Shown one piece after another: positions 1 to 8,378 of a stretch of DNA of 64,000 nucleotides. Under the pieces are notes generated by a model. That model saw nothing but the letters and a program-made list of their open reading frames with translations, ran no database searches and was not told where the DNA came from. Made by a program: the position numbers and the translations under genes. Source of the stretch: Bog-756 sp963699345 (lineage in GTDB: Bacteria; Actinomycetota; Acidimicrobiia; Acidimicrobiales; RAAP-2); contig CAVOTL010000007.1 in assembly GCA_963699345.1 (NCBI GenBank), forward strand, positions 854,834 to 918,833. The letters run 5' to 3'. Position 1 is the stretch's first letter, and each line of letters begins with the position of its first letter.

Positions 1-1200
1 GGTCACCTGGGCGGACAGTCGCAGGTTGTCCGACTGGCAGTGCGCGGAGGCACCGTCGGACGGCCGGAACACCCGCGAGGTCACGGGTCCGGTGACATCG
101 GCCACCAGCGCGTCGAACTGCGCTCTCGGCTCCTCTCCCTCCCTCTCTCCCACGAGGGCCAGGACGGGACACGAGATGGCAGCGGCCAGGTCGCCGAGCC
201 GGTAGGCGCCCATGGCGTCCCGCCAGGCATGGAAGGACGGCACGCCGAACCGGGTGCAGATCGCCTCGATCCCCCACTGCATCTGCCTCGGCATGAGGTC
301 CTCCGGCACTCCCGTGACGTCCTCGGGGCGGATGTCGCGCGACATCCGGTAGACGTCGGTGCCGACCCACGCCTCCATGTAGCGGCCCATGTCGACCACC
401 GGCGGGTTGGCCACCAGGGCGCCGACGCGGAGGTCGGTGGCGGCCGACCGGGCGGCGAAATACGACCCGAAGCTCTGGCCGGCCAGCGCTACCCGGTCCG
501 CGTCGACGTCGGGCAGTCCGATCACGGTGTCGAGCACGGCGGCCAGCGGCACCTCGTAGTCCGGACGGAAGGTGAAGTCCGGGTTCGTACGCATGCAGCC
601 GAGCTGGCCCGGTCCATCGAAGACGACGACGTTCCACCCCCGTTCCGCCCCGGGGACCCCCAGCTGGAAGAAGAGCTCCTCGGCGCTGGAGTCGAAGCCC
701 CCGACACCGATCACCGTGGGACGGGGGATCGAGCCCGCCCGGGCCGGCCGGACCAGGTAGCCCGGCAGGGTGCCGCCTTGGAACGGCACCTCCAGGCGCT
801 CGACCGGAGGATCGAGCAGGGCGGCGGCGTCCGAGAAACAGGCCTGACTGCGCGCTCCCGCCTCGCCCGCGCCTCCCGAGGACGAGCCGGCGTAGTACTC
901 CGCGGTGCGGTAGTACGTGGACGCCCGCAGGAGGTGGTCGCGACCGCTCACCCGGCGGCCGCCCTCCAGGCAACCACGTCCCTGGGCCTCCACCCGCTGG
1001 GCGAGTCGTTCGAACGCCCGGGTCCAGCTGGTCGGGCTGCCGTCGGCGATCTCGGCCACGACCGCCAGGCACTCCCCCACCGTCGACCCGCCGTAGTCGG
1101 CGACCCCCAGCGCCCGGATGAGCTGGTAGTCGAACTCGTCGTCCCGGAACCCTTCGACCCGGACGGCACTTCGGACGACATCGGAGTCTTCGAAGGACAC
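1..1200 (-). CDS. alpha/beta hydrolase, FrsA-like (C-terminus beyond window)
   Basis: Reads from a GTG at 1200, 9 nt after a GAGGAAG ribosome site, to the window edge: 400 codons with no stop seen. The N-terminal helical part (about residues 1-130, with the helix HLLRASTYYRTAEYYA) precedes a hydrolase core. The core has an oxyanion segment GVGGFDSS near 167, the nucleophile elbow GQSFGS with Ser near 243, and the conserved AHCQ histidine near 387. This order is known for FrsA/DUF1100-type esterases and for 2,6-dihydroxypseudooxynicotine hydrolase-like C-C hydrolases. The substrate cannot be told from sequence. It is divergent from the nitrilase gene. Only the extreme C-terminus is missing. 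Confidence 0.8.
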   Translation of the reverse strand, partial: MSFEDSDVVRSAVRVEGFRDDEFDYQLIRALGVADYGGSTVGECLAVVAEIADGSPTSWTRAFERLAQRVEAQGRGCLEGGRRVSGRDHLLRASTYYRTAEYYAGSSSGGAGEAGARSQACFSDAAALLDPPVERLEVPFQGGTLPGYLVRPARAGSIPRPTVIGVGGFDSSAEELFFQLGVPGAERGWNVVVFDGPGQLGCMRTNPDFTFRPDYEVPLAAVLDTVIGLPDVDADRVALAGQSFGSYFAARSAATDLRVGALVANPPVVDMGRYMEAWVGTDVYRMSRDIRPEDVTGVPEDLMPRQMQWGIEAICTRFGVPSFHAWRDAMGAYRLGDLAAAISCPVLALVGEREGEEPRAQFDALVADVTGPVTSRVFRPSDGASAHCQSDNLRLSAQVT

Positions 1201-1269
1201 GGCGCTCTCTTCCTCGGGTCGGTCCGGTCGACCGGACCGGCGTCGGGGTCATTGTGCCCGATCGCGGCC

Positions 1270-1275
1270 TACCCT
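1270..1275 (+). promoter_or_regulatory. -10 hexamer of leaderless nitrilase gene
   Basis: TACCCT lies 5 nt before the ATG at 1281. No Shine-Dalgarno sequence is present. The spacing matches the leaderless pattern seen across this window. Confidence 0.5.
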
Positions 1276-1280
1276 GTGGC

Positions 1281-2159
1281 ATGCGTGTCGCCGCCATCCA
1301 GACGACGGCCGGACCGGACCGGGCCGCCAACCTGGCGGCGGCGGGCCGACTCGTGGAGTCCGCGGCGGCGGACGGCGCCACCCTCGTCGTACTCCCCGAG
1401 TACTTCTCGGTCGCCGGGACCCCCGCCGTGCTCCGGGACCGGGCCGAGCCGCTCGACGGTCCGACCATGACCTGGGCGTCGGACACCGCGGCACGGCTCG
1501 GCGTACACCTGGTCGCCGGCAGCTTTCCCGAACGGACGGACGCCCCCGACGGTCGGCTGGCCAACACCAGCTGCCTGGTCGGGCCCGACGGCACCACGCT
1601 GGCCGTCTACCGCAAGATCCACCTCTTCGACGTCGCCCTCCGGGGCGTGGCGTTCCGCGAGTCGGACACCATCGCGCCGGGGTCGGACGTCGTGGCGACG
1701 CCGATCGACGTGTCCCCGGCGCCGACAGGCGACGGCGCGCCGGTGGTGGTCGGCCTCACCCTCTGCTACGACGTGCGCTTCCCCGAGCTCTACCGGATGC
1801 TCGCCCTCGCCGGAGCCACCGTCGTCACCGTTCCGGCCGCGTTCACCGCGACGACCGGTCCGGCGCATTGGGAGCTCCTCCTGCGGGCCCGGGCCGTCGA
1901 GGACCAGGTCTTCGTGGTGGGTGCCGCCCAGGTGGGCGACCTCCCGCCCGGCATGCCCGCCTGTCACGGACACTCGATGGTGGTCGATCCGTGGGGCACC
2001 GTGCTCGCCGAACGCCTCGATCCGACACCGGGCATTGTCGCGGCCGACCTCGACTTCGACCACCTGGCCGACGTGCGTCGACGACTGCCGGTGCTGGCGA
2101 ACCGCCAGCCCGGGGCCTACGTTGGACTGCATGGGAACGACAGGGGCATCGCCGTCTAA
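1281..2159 (+). CDS. carbon-nitrogen hydrolase (nitrilase superfamily, Nit-like)
   Basis: A 292-residue protein covering a whole nitrilase domain. The catalytic triad is visible: Glu in LPEYF, Lys in YRKIHLFD and Cys in LCYDVRFPELYR. The second half shows the usual ALAGATVVTVPAAF and MVVDPWGTVLAE segments. The motif set best fits the Nit1/Nit2 branch (deaminated glutathione amidase or omega-amidase), so it probably hydrolyses a small amide in the cytoplasm; the substrate is inferred. I chose ATG 1281 over an upstream GTG because MRVAAIQT is the usual family N-terminus and a TACCCT -10 sits just before it. Its end overlaps the next gene by 29 nt. Confidence 0.88.
   Translation: MRVAAIQTTAGPDRAANLAAAGRLVESAAADGATLVVLPEYFSVAGTPAVLRDRAEPLDGPTMTWASDTAARLGVHLVAGSFPERTDAPDGRLANTSCLVGPDGTTLAVYRKIHLFDVALRGVAFRESDTIAPGSDVVATPIDVSPAPTGDGAPVVVGLTLCYDVRFPELYRMLALAGATVVTVPAAFTATTGPAHWELLLRARAVEDQVFVVGAAQVGDLPPGMPACHGHSMVVDPWGTVLAERLDPTPGIVAADLDFDHLADVRRRLPVLANRQPGAYVGLHGNDRGIAV
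2118..2123 (+). promoter_or_regulatory. -10 hexamer inside the nitrilase 3' end
   Basis: TACGTT ends 7 nt before the ATG at 2131, which has no Shine-Dalgarno sequence. This suggests a leaderless promoter for the hydrolase within the upstream coding region. Confidence 0.45.
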
Positions 2160-3069
2160 GGGCCCCGCCTCCAAGCCGAGGCGGGTTCTGCGCGCACCGG
2201 AGGACCTCCCGGACGACAAGCCGGGTTCGGCCGCGCCGTACGAGGTCGGTCAGTTCGTCCACGACAATCTCGAGTTGTACTACGAGGTCCACGGCACCGG
2301 ACCCCGGGTCCTGGTCTTCCTCCACGGCATCCTGATGGACGCCAACATGAACCGACGACTGGCCTCTGACCTGGCGGCGAAGGGCAACCGGGTGATCCTG
2401 TTGGACCTGCCCGGTCACGGACTGTCCGCCCGTCCGTTGCGTGCTTCGTTCCACCGGATGGACACCTACGCCGACCACGTCGTCGCCCTCCTCGACCACC
2501 TGGGAATCGACGAGGCCGTCATCGGCGGGGTCTCGCTCGGGGGCAACGTCAGCCTCCTCGTCGCCGCCCAGGCCCCCGAGCGCGTACGCGGCCTGGTGAT
2601 CGAGATGCCGGTGCTCGAGTGGGCGCTGCCCGCCGCGGCCATCACCTTCGTACCGATGCTCCTCGCCGCCCACTTCGCGCGCCCGGTGGTGGCCGGCGTG
2701 GCGAAGGTGTTCCGTTCCATCCCGCGGTCGGGCAACGGACCGCTGGACAGCGTCATGAACATGCTCTCGGCCGAGCCCCGCGAGACGGCCGCCGTCCTCC
2801 ACGGGATCCTGGCGGGTCCCATCGCTCCGACGGTGGACCAGCGGGCGGCCATGGAGATCCCGGCACTGGTCATAGGCCACAAGGTCGACCACGTGCACCC
2901 GTTCCACGACGCCCAACAGCTGGCCCGGCGCCTGCCCCAGGGCCAGCTCATCCAGGCGAGTTCCATGCTCGAGCTACGCGTCCACCCCGAACGTCTGACC
3001 GAGGAGATCAACCGCCACCTCGACCTCGTGTGGGGACGACCGACCGACAAGGCCCGCAAGGCCGGCTGA
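2131..3069 (+). CDS. alpha/beta fold hydrolase
   Basis: A 312-residue alpha/beta hydrolase. An N-terminal tail of about 45 residues precedes the core, which starts at LELYYEVHG. FLHGILMD gives the oxyanion HG motif, LLDLPGHGLS is a typical strand-loop, and GGVSLGGN is the nucleophile elbow. VIGHKVDHVHPF carries the acid region. The catalytic histidine is less clear: the position late in the chain is occupied by LELRVHPE. The substrate is unknown. The gene overlaps the nitrilase by 29 nt in another frame. It runs toward the convergent ArfB gene across a tandem-repeat spacer. Confidence 0.82.
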   Translation: MGTTGASPSKGPASKPRRVLRAPEDLPDDKPGSAAPYEVGQFVHDNLELYYEVHGTGPRVLVFLHGILMDANMNRRLASDLAAKGNRVILLDLPGHGLSARPLRASFHRMDTYADHVVALLDHLGIDEAVIGGVSLGGNVSLLVAAQAPERVRGLVIEMPVLEWALPAAAITFVPMLLAAHFARPVVAGVAKVFRSIPRSGNGPLDSVMNMLSAEPRETAAVLHGILAGPIAPTVDQRAAMEIPALVIGHKVDHVHPFHDAQQLARRLPQGQLIQASSMLELRVHPERLTEEINRHLDLVWGRPTDKARKAG

Positions 3070-3076
3070 TCCGCCC

Positions 3077-3168
3077 CGATCGGTCCGGACCCCGATCGAC
3101 CCGGACCCGATCGGTCCGGACCCCGATCGACCCGGACCCGATCGGTCCGGACCCCGATCGACCCGGAC
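3077..3168. repeat. 31-bp tandem repeat, 3 copies
   Basis: Three head-to-tail copies start at 3077, 3108 and 3139, each beginning CGATCGGTCCGGACC. The copies look identical except for the last base of the third. Each unit contains the palindromes CGATCG and GGTCCGGACC, so the array can fold on either strand. It fills the gap between two convergent genes and may slow or stop transcription from both sides; that role is inferred. Confidence 0.85.
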
Positions 3169-3174
3169 GGGTTC

Positions 3175-3654
3175 TTAGTCGTCGAGATCGGGCCGGCGGG
3201 CCCGCTTGCGTTCCGAGAGCCGGCGCTTGTCGGCCAGTCGACGCTCCTTGGCCCCCTTGGACGGCCGGGTCGGACGCCGGGCCTTGTCGACGTGGAGGGC
3301 GGCGGCGAGGCGCTCACGTAGGCGCTCGACGGCGAGTTGGCGGTTACGCAGCTGCGACCGCTGCTCGTCGACCACCACCCGGACCTCGGGACCCAGCTTG
3401 TCGAGGAGTCGGGACCGTTGGTAGGGGCCGAGGGACGGCGACGACGCCACGTCGAAGCGGAGCTCCACCCGGGTGGCCACCTTGTTGGCATGCTGTCCTC
3501 CGGGGCCACCGCTCGGGCCGAACCGGAACTGCAGCTCGGACAGCGGGATCCGGAGCGACTGGGTGACGCGGACCACCTCCGGCCCGGCCGCACGCTCCCC
3601 GGTCCGCCCGTCTCCGGCAGGTCGGCTCCGAGCGCCGTCGGCTCCTTCAGCCAC
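3175..3654 (-). CDS. arfB: peptidyl-tRNA hydrolase ArfB-like (GGQ release-factor domain)
   Basis: Contains the release-factor catalytic loop GPSGGPGGQHANK followed by VATRVELRFDV, and a basic C-terminal tail rich in Lys and Arg (RRLADKRRLSERKRARR). This is the layout of ArfB/YaeJ, which enters the empty mRNA channel of stalled ribosomes with its tail and frees the peptide with GGQ. The whole protein is only 159 residues, so it lacks the codon-recognition domains of RF1 and RF2. I chose GTG 3654 because it overlaps the upstream stop and has GGGAG 8 nt before it. A shorter form from GTG 3576 is possible and would be closer to the usual family length. Confidence 0.87.
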   Translation of the reverse strand: MAEGADGARSRPAGDGRTGERAAGPEVVRVTQSLRIPLSELQFRFGPSGGPGGQHANKVATRVELRFDVASSPSLGPYQRSRLLDKLGPEVRVVVDEQRSQLRNRQLAVERLRERLAAALHVDKARRPTRPSKGAKERRLADKRRLSERKRARRPDLDD

Positions 3655-4537
3655 CGGTCGAGCTCCCGACGGGCCCGTCGAACGTCTCCGCGACCACCGG
3701 GTTGGTGAGCTCCCCCACGCCATCCACGGCCACCGTCACCACGTCGCCGGGCACCAGCCAGCGCGGTGGGTCCGACGCCGCGCCGACCCCGGCGGGCGTC
3801 CCGGTAGCCAACACGGTGCCCGGCTCCAAGGTCATCGCCTCGGTCAGATGGGCGATCATCGCGGCGCAGGAGAACACCATGTCGGAGGTGACACCGTCCT
3901 GACGGAGGTCCCCGTCCACCCAGGTCCGCACGCGCAGCGCCTGGGGGTCGGGCACCTCGTCGGCCGTCACCAGCCACGGCCCCATGGGACCATGGGTGTC
4001 GAAGCTCTTGCCGACCATCATGGTCGGGGTCCGGCGCTGCCAGTCCCGCACGCTCACGTCGTTGACCACCGTGTAGCCGGCCACCACGTCGAGCGCCCGG
4101 GCCTCGGGGACGTGGCGGCAGCGGGTCCCGATGACCACCCCCAGCTCGCCCTCGTAGTCGACCATCGCCGACGCCCGAGGCACCTCGATGGACGCGCCGG
4201 GGCCCACCACGCACGACGACTGCTTGGTGAACCAGGTCTGGACCGGCGGCCGTTCGGCGCCCAGCTCACGGATGTGGTCCCCGTAGTTGCGGGCGATCCC
4301 GAGGAACGCCGGTGGACGCGGTACGGGGGCCAGGAGGCGTACCTCGGCCAGGGGCTGGCGGGAGACCGACCCCCTGGCGGCGCGTTCGAGCGCCGGGCGG
4401 GCGTCGACGCCGAGGGCCAGCACGTCGACCAGGGACACCGGGAGCCCGACCGCCGGATCGGAGAGGTCGACCACGTCGTCCCCCACCACGAGGCCGGCCC
4501 GGGGGACACCGTCGATCGACATCGTCACCAGTCGCAT
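3647..4537 (-). CDS. fumarylacetoacetate hydrolase (FAH) family protein
   Basis: A 296-residue protein. The FAH domain occupies about residues 75-285, with FLGIARNYGDHIRE, the metal-binding YEGELGVVIG, KSFDTHGPMGPWLVT, and the C-terminal GTVLATGTPAGVG and LVPGDVVTV signatures. Members cleave or decarboxylate beta-diketo acids in aromatic or sugar acid catabolism, using a divalent metal; the exact substrate is not evident. The start at 4537 is set by a TACGTT -10 exactly 6 nt upstream. The stop overlaps the start of arfB by 8 nt, so the two are co-transcribed. Confidence 0.88.
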   Translation of the reverse strand: MRLVTMSIDGVPRAGLVVGDDVVDLSDPAVGLPVSLVDVLALGVDARPALERAARGSVSRQPLAEVRLLAPVPRPPAFLGIARNYGDHIRELGAERPPVQTWFTKQSSCVVGPGASIEVPRASAMVDYEGELGVVIGTRCRHVPEARALDVVAGYTVVNDVSVRDWQRRTPTMMVGKSFDTHGPMGPWLVTADEVPDPQALRVRTWVDGDLRQDGVTSDMVFSCAAMIAHLTEAMTLEPGTVLATGTPAGVGAASDPPRWLVPGDVVTVAVDGVGELTNPVVAETFDGPVGSSTGG

Positions 4538-4543
4538 GGACCG

Positions 4544-4549
4544 AACGTA
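4544..4549 (-). promoter_or_regulatory. -10 hexamer, leaderless FAH gene
   Basis: On the minus strand TACGTT is followed by 6 nt and the ATG at 4537. It pairs with a divergent promoter 24 bp away, so both leaderless promoters sit in a 47-bp gap. Confidence 0.6.
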
Positions 4550-4572
4550 GTGGCGTCCGGGCGCCGCGGTCT

Positions 4573-4578
4573 TACACT
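4573..4578 (+). promoter_or_regulatory. -10 hexamer, leaderless SDR gene
   Basis: TACACT is followed by 6 nt and ATG 4585, with no Shine-Dalgarno sequence in between. Confidence 0.62.
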
Positions 4579-4584
4579 GCGCCG

Positions 4585-5349
4585 ATGAGCACCACCTCCG
4601 GATCCACCCCACCCGACGCCGGACTCGCCGGACAGGTCGTCCTCGTCACCGGCTCCTCGTCGGGCATCGGCGCGGCCACCGCCCGGCACTTCGCCTCCCA
4701 GGGCGCCACCGTGGTCGTCAACTCCGCGACCTCCGTCGAGGCCGGACGGGCCGTGGCGGCCGAACTCGGCGGGGCCACCTATCTCCAGGCCGACGTGTCC
4801 GTCGAATCCGACTGCGTCCGGCTGGTCGAGGGGGTGGTGGAGGCCCACGGCCGACTCGATGTGCTCGTGAACAACGCCGGCACCACCGCGGTGATCCCCC
4901 ACGGCGATCTCGAGGCCGCCACTCCCGACGTCTGGCGCCGCATCTTCGACGTCAACGTGATCGGCACGTGGCAGCTGACCGTGGCCGCGGTTCCCCACCT
5001 GCGAGCCTCCGGGCGTGGCCAGGTCGTCAACGTGTCGTCCCTCGCCGGCTCCCGACCCGTCGGCAGTTCGATCCCCTACGCCTGCTCGAAGGCGGCGGTG
5101 AGCCACATGACCCGGTTGCTCGCCAACACCCTCGGTCCGGACGTCCGCGTGAACGCCGTGGCCCCCGGGCTCGTCGACACGCCGTGGACCGAGGACTGGA
5201 CCGTCGTGCGCGAGTTCGTGCGGGCCCAGGCGCCCCTCCAGCGGGCCGCCACCCCCGACGACGTGGCCGAGGTGATCATCGGGTTGGCCCGCGCCTCCTA
5301 CGTGACCGGCGAGGTCGTACTCATCGACGGGGGTCTGAACCTCCGTTGA
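4585..5349 (+). CDS. short-chain dehydrogenase/reductase (SDR)
   Basis: A classical 254-residue SDR. The cofactor motif TGSSSGIG is near residue 20, NNAG near 95, the catalytic Ser in VVNVSSLAG, and YACSK gives the catalytic Tyr and Lys. The C-terminus GEVVLIDGG is typical. It transfers hydride between NAD(P)H and a carbonyl or alcohol; the substrate is unknown. It is divergent from the FAH-family gene, with which it may share a pathway. Its last 29 nt overlap the convergent GNAT gene. Confidence 0.9.
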   Translation: MSTTSGSTPPDAGLAGQVVLVTGSSSGIGAATARHFASQGATVVVNSATSVEAGRAVAAELGGATYLQADVSVESDCVRLVEGVVEAHGRLDVLVNNAGTTAVIPHGDLEAATPDVWRRIFDVNVIGTWQLTVAAVPHLRASGRGQVVNVSSLAGSRPVGSSIPYACSKAAVSHMTRLLANTLGPDVRVNAVAPGLVDTPWTEDWTVVREFVRAQAPLQRAATPDDVAEVIIGLARASYVTGEVVLIDGGLNLR

Positions 5350-5887
5350 CCGACTCCCAGGCGGCCCGGTCGAGTCGCCACAGGACATGGGGCTCGGACG
5401 GGAAGAACGACAGCGTCCGCTCCTCACCCGGTCGGAAGCCGAGACGTCGGGCGACGGCCTGCGATCGGGTGTTGGCCGGGAGGATGCAACTGAACAGGGT
5501 GTCCTCGCCGAGCACCTCGAAGCCGTAGCGCACGGCGCGGGCCCCCGCCTCGGTGGCGTAGCCCGAGCCCCAGTACGCGGGGTCGAGCATCCACCCCACC
5601 TCGACCCCCGGCCAATCCTCCTCGGGACGCCAGTAGAGGCCGGCCCGCCCGACGAAGCGGCCCGAACTCCGCTCCTCGAGCGCCCACTGGCCCAGGCCCT
5701 CCACCTCCCACAGTCCGGCGAACAGCGTCAGCGACCGCCAGGCGTCGGAGGACGAATAGTCGTCGGGGACGTGCAGGGACGCCCGCACCTCCGGTGTCGT
5801 CATGGCGGCGAACAGCGGCTCACGGTCCTCGTGCCGGAACGGCCGCAGCACCAGCCGGTCGGTCGTCAGCGTGGGGCAGGAGGTCAC
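5321..5887 (-). CDS. GNAT family N-acetyltransferase (RimJ/RimL type)
   Basis: About 188 residues spanning one GNAT domain. It begins with LTTDRLVLRPFRHEDREPLF, typical of the RimJ/RimL group. The acetyl-CoA loop region is PAYWGSGYATEAGARAVRYGF, and the last strand-helix is NTRSQAVARRLGFRPGEER. It should transfer an acetyl group to an amine, often a protein N-terminus or antibiotic amine. GTG 5887 is my preferred start; a TTG at 5899 is possible. The tail overlaps the convergent SDR by 29 nt, which is common in this compact genome. Confidence 0.82.
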   Translation of the reverse strand: MTSCPTLTTDRLVLRPFRHEDREPLFAAMTTPEVRASLHVPDDYSSSDAWRSLTLFAGLWEVEGLGQWALEERSSGRFVGRAGLYWRPEEDWPGVEVGWMLDPAYWGSGYATEAGARAVRYGFEVLGEDTLFSCILPANTRSQAVARRLGFRPGEERTLSFFPSEPHVLWRLDRAAWESVNGGSDPRR

Positions 5888-5932
5888 GGTGGAAGTCAAC
5901 CACTCCGGCGGGGACCGGGGCACGGGCACCGG

Positions 5933-5938
5933 TACGCT
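5933..5938 (+). promoter_or_regulatory. -10 hexamer, leaderless glycosylase gene
   Basis: TACGCT is followed by CCGGAC and then GTG 5945, an exact 6-nt gap without a ribosome-binding site. Confidence 0.58.
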
Positions 5939-5944
5939 CCGGAC

Positions 5945-6727
5945 GTGCCCACGCCCCCACCGGCCCCCGACACGCTGACGGCGCCGGCCCGGCGGGGCGC
6001 ACCGTGGCGGCTCGACGCCACGGCCACCGTCCCCGAGGACCTCCCCCTCCTGTTCCACCGGGCACACCGGAACCTGCCCACGGGCAGCCGCATCGAGGTG
6101 GCGGTGCCCCCCGGGCTGCCCCATGGGCGCCTCGTCGACCTGGTGGCGGGAGCGGGCTGGCAGCTCCTGGGCGGCCCCTCGGCCGTCGGCCGTCGCCGGG
6201 TCGTCCGGGTCGAGCGGCGCCACACCCTGGCCGATTCCGTGGGTCCCGGCATGCACCTCCTGGTCTGCGGCATCAATCCGTCGCCCTACTCCGCCGATGT
6301 CGGGGTCGGCTACGGACGCCCCGGCAACCGCTTCTGGCCCGCCGCGCTGGCCGCCGGGATCGCGCCCCTCGACCGGGACCCCGTCGCCGCGCTGGCCGGT
6401 GGCATGGGGATGACCGACTTCGCCAAGCGGGCCACGGCCAAGGCGGCCGAGGTGACCCGGGAGGAGCACGAGGAGGGGTTCGCCCGGGTGACCCGGCTGG
6501 TGGAGTGGCTGCAACCGGGTGCGGTGTGCTTCGTGGGCCTGTCGGGTTGGCGGACCGTGGTCGACCGGCAGGCCGTGCCGGGGATCCAACCCGACGGAAT
6601 CGCCGGACGGCCCGCCTACGTGATGCCCTCTACCAGTGGACTCAACGCCCGCACTCCTCCCGTCGAGTTGGCCGACCACCTCGCCGCCGCCTGGGAGCTC
6701 GGAGGAGGACCGGTCGGCGGGGCCTGA
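5945..6727 (+). CDS. mismatch-specific DNA glycosylase (Mug/TDG-like) with N-terminal extension
   Basis: The C-terminal part (about residues 95-255) is a uracil-DNA glycosylase fold of the Mug/TDG branch. HLLVCGINPSPYSADVG carries the GINP motif, FGK-type helices follow, and MPSTSGLNAR is the second catalytic loop. It should remove uracil or thymine from G:U and G:T mismatches. Mug itself is about 170 residues; here some 90 extra N-terminal residues (LDATATVPEDLPLLF and RIEVAVPPGLPHGRLVDLV) look like a small folded unit that I do not recognise. The leaderless promoter fixes the GTG start. It is divergent from the GNAT gene. Confidence 0.83.
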   Translation: MPTPPPAPDTLTAPARRGAPWRLDATATVPEDLPLLFHRAHRNLPTGSRIEVAVPPGLPHGRLVDLVAGAGWQLLGGPSAVGRRRVVRVERRHTLADSVGPGMHLLVCGINPSPYSADVGVGYGRPGNRFWPAALAAGIAPLDRDPVAALAGGMGMTDFAKRATAKAAEVTREEHEEGFARVTRLVEWLQPGAVCFVGLSGWRTVVDRQAVPGIQPDGIAGRPAYVMPSTSGLNARTPPVELADHLAAAWELGGGPVGGA

Positions 6728-6773
6728 CGGATGGGTCGGCCCCGACCGACGGGCCGGCCCCGACGGCACCGCG

Positions 6774-8378
6774 TCAGTCCGGTTCCGGTCCCTCCCGGAA
6801 CCGCACCACGTGTCCGTCCTCGGTGAGGGAGACGCCCTCGCTCATGGTCTCGCCCCGGAAGAAGATCGGCGACACCACCCGCATGGCGAGCATGAAGACC
6901 AGGCCGCCCAGGGCCGTGATGATGCCGATGAGCAGGACGCCACCGATGTCCCAGTGGGGGAAGAAGGGCATCGACCAGGTCGTGTAGCTGTAGTCCGGCT
7001 CGAGGGCCAGGTAGATGTTCCAACCCAGGAAGCCGAACAGCATGACGCCACTGAGGAACGGCATGATCCCGAGGTTCATCATCGACTTGGCGTTGCGGGT
7101 GAGGTGGCGCCGGTAGTGCCAGGCGCAGGCGAAACCGGTGATGCCCAGGTAGAGGGCGATGAAGAAGGTGGACGAGGTGACCGAGTCGCTGATCACGTTG
7201 CCTCCCGATGCCCAGTTGACCGAGAGGTAGAAGATCACCGACGCCACCGAGAAGACGATGGTCGACACCGTCGGCGACCGGTACTTCGGGTGTACCCGGC
7301 CGAACGCCTCGGGCAGCGCCTTGTGGAAGGCCATGGACAGGGTGGTGCGGGCATTGGGCAGGATGGTCGTCTGGGCGGTGGCGGCCGTCGATGTCAGCAC
7401 CATCAAGATGAGCATCCGACTGAGGAACTGGCCCAGACCGGACGTCCCGAAGATGGCACTCCCGAGGACCGAGAGCACGTCGTTCTGGTGGGCCGGGTTG
7501 CCGAGCCCGATCCCGTGGGTACCGATGCCGGCGAAGGACTGCACCGAGGTGGTCACCAACAGGTAGGTGACGAGCAGGATGATGGTCGACAGCACCCCCG
7601 CCGTGCCGGGTGCGCCACGCGGGTCCGACGTCTCCTCGTTGAGCGAGACGGTCGTGTCCCATCCCCAGTAGATGAACACCATCAGGAGCATCCCCTCCAT
7701 GAAGGTGTTGAACGAACTGATCTTGAACGGGTTGAACCAGGACCATGACGGGTCGAGGTGGCCGATCGGCGCGGTGCCGTGACCCACTTTCCAGAAGGCC
7801 ACCACGGCCAGGACGGCGAGCATGACCGTCTCGAGGATGATCAGGGCCACCTGGATCCGGGCCGCCACCTGGACGCCGCGGTAGCAGAGGTATGTCAACA
7901 GGACGATCCATCCGAGGCCCACCAGCAGCACCCACCCGCTGGTGGCGTCCGAGCCGATCCCGTTGGCCCCGAACAGGAAGAAGACGTACTGCCCGGCGAT
8001 CTGGGCGTAGCTCGCCATCACCAACAGGTCGGCCGCCACCTGGCCCCAGCCGCCGGCGAACCAGCCCGTCCGGGGACCGAGGGCTCGGGCGGCCCACGTG
8101 AACGAGCTCCCGCAGTCCGGATCCGCGGTGTTCATCTCCTTGTTCGCCCACGAGGAGAAGAACATCGGGACGAAGGCCAGGAGGACCAGCAAGGGGGTCT
8201 GGACCCCGACGATCACCACGACGAAGCCGAGCGTCGCCGCCATGGAATAGGCCGGCGCGGTCGACGCCAGTCCTACCGCGGTGCTCGTGACCAACCCGAT
8301 GGCGTTGGTCTTCAGGCCCTTCGGTTCCGGATTGTCGTAGGACGCCCCCTGGGCATCAGGGCTCGTACCGTCGCTCAT
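6774..8378 (-). CDS. APC-family amino acid permease
   Basis: A 534-residue membrane protein with about 12-14 hydrophobic segments. The N-terminal KTNAIGLVTSTAVGLASTAPAYS resembles the substrate-binding first helix of the amino acid/polyamine/organocation family. WGWDTTVSLNEETSDP and GGNVISDSVTSSTFFIALYLGI are also family-like. It probably imports an amino acid or amine using the ion gradient across the cytoplasmic membrane. The C-terminal 25 residues are cytosolic and polar. The start at 8378 overlaps the stop of a 10-codon leader ORF in an ATGA arrangement, and no other ribosome site is near. Confidence 0.88.
   Translation of the reverse strand: MSDGTSPDAQGASYDNPEPKGLKTNAIGLVTSTAVGLASTAPAYSMAATLGFVVVIVGVQTPLLVLLAFVPMFFSSWANKEMNTADPDCGSSFTWAARALGPRTGWFAGGWGQVAADLLVMASYAQIAGQYVFFLFGANGIGSDATSGWVLLVGLGWIVLLTYLCYRGVQVAARIQVALIILETVMLAVLAVVAFWKVGHGTAPIGHLDPSWSWFNPFKISSFNTFMEGMLLMVFIYWGWDTTVSLNEETSDPRGAPGTAGVLSTIILLVTYLLVTTSVQSFAGIGTHGIGLGNPAHQNDVLSVLGSAIFGTSGLGQFLSRMLILMVLTSTAATAQTTILPNARTTLSMAFHKALPEAFGRVHPKYRSPTVSTIVFSVASVIFYLSVNWASGGNVISDSVTSSTFFIALYLGITGFACAWHYRRHLTRNAKSMMNLGIMPFLSGVMLFGFLGWNIYLALEPDYSYTTWSMPFFPHWDIGGVLLIGIITALGGLVFMLAMRVVSPIFFRGETMSEGVSLTEDGHVVRFREGPEPD

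Noticed and set aside
3077..3168. CRISPR array
   Set aside because: Copies follow head to tail without spacers, there are only three, and no cas genes are near.
5888..6769. Longer N-terminus of the GNAT gene reaching into the glycosylase
   Set aside because: This part is antisense to the glycosylase and has no GNAT-like sequence; the domain begins directly after GTG 5887.
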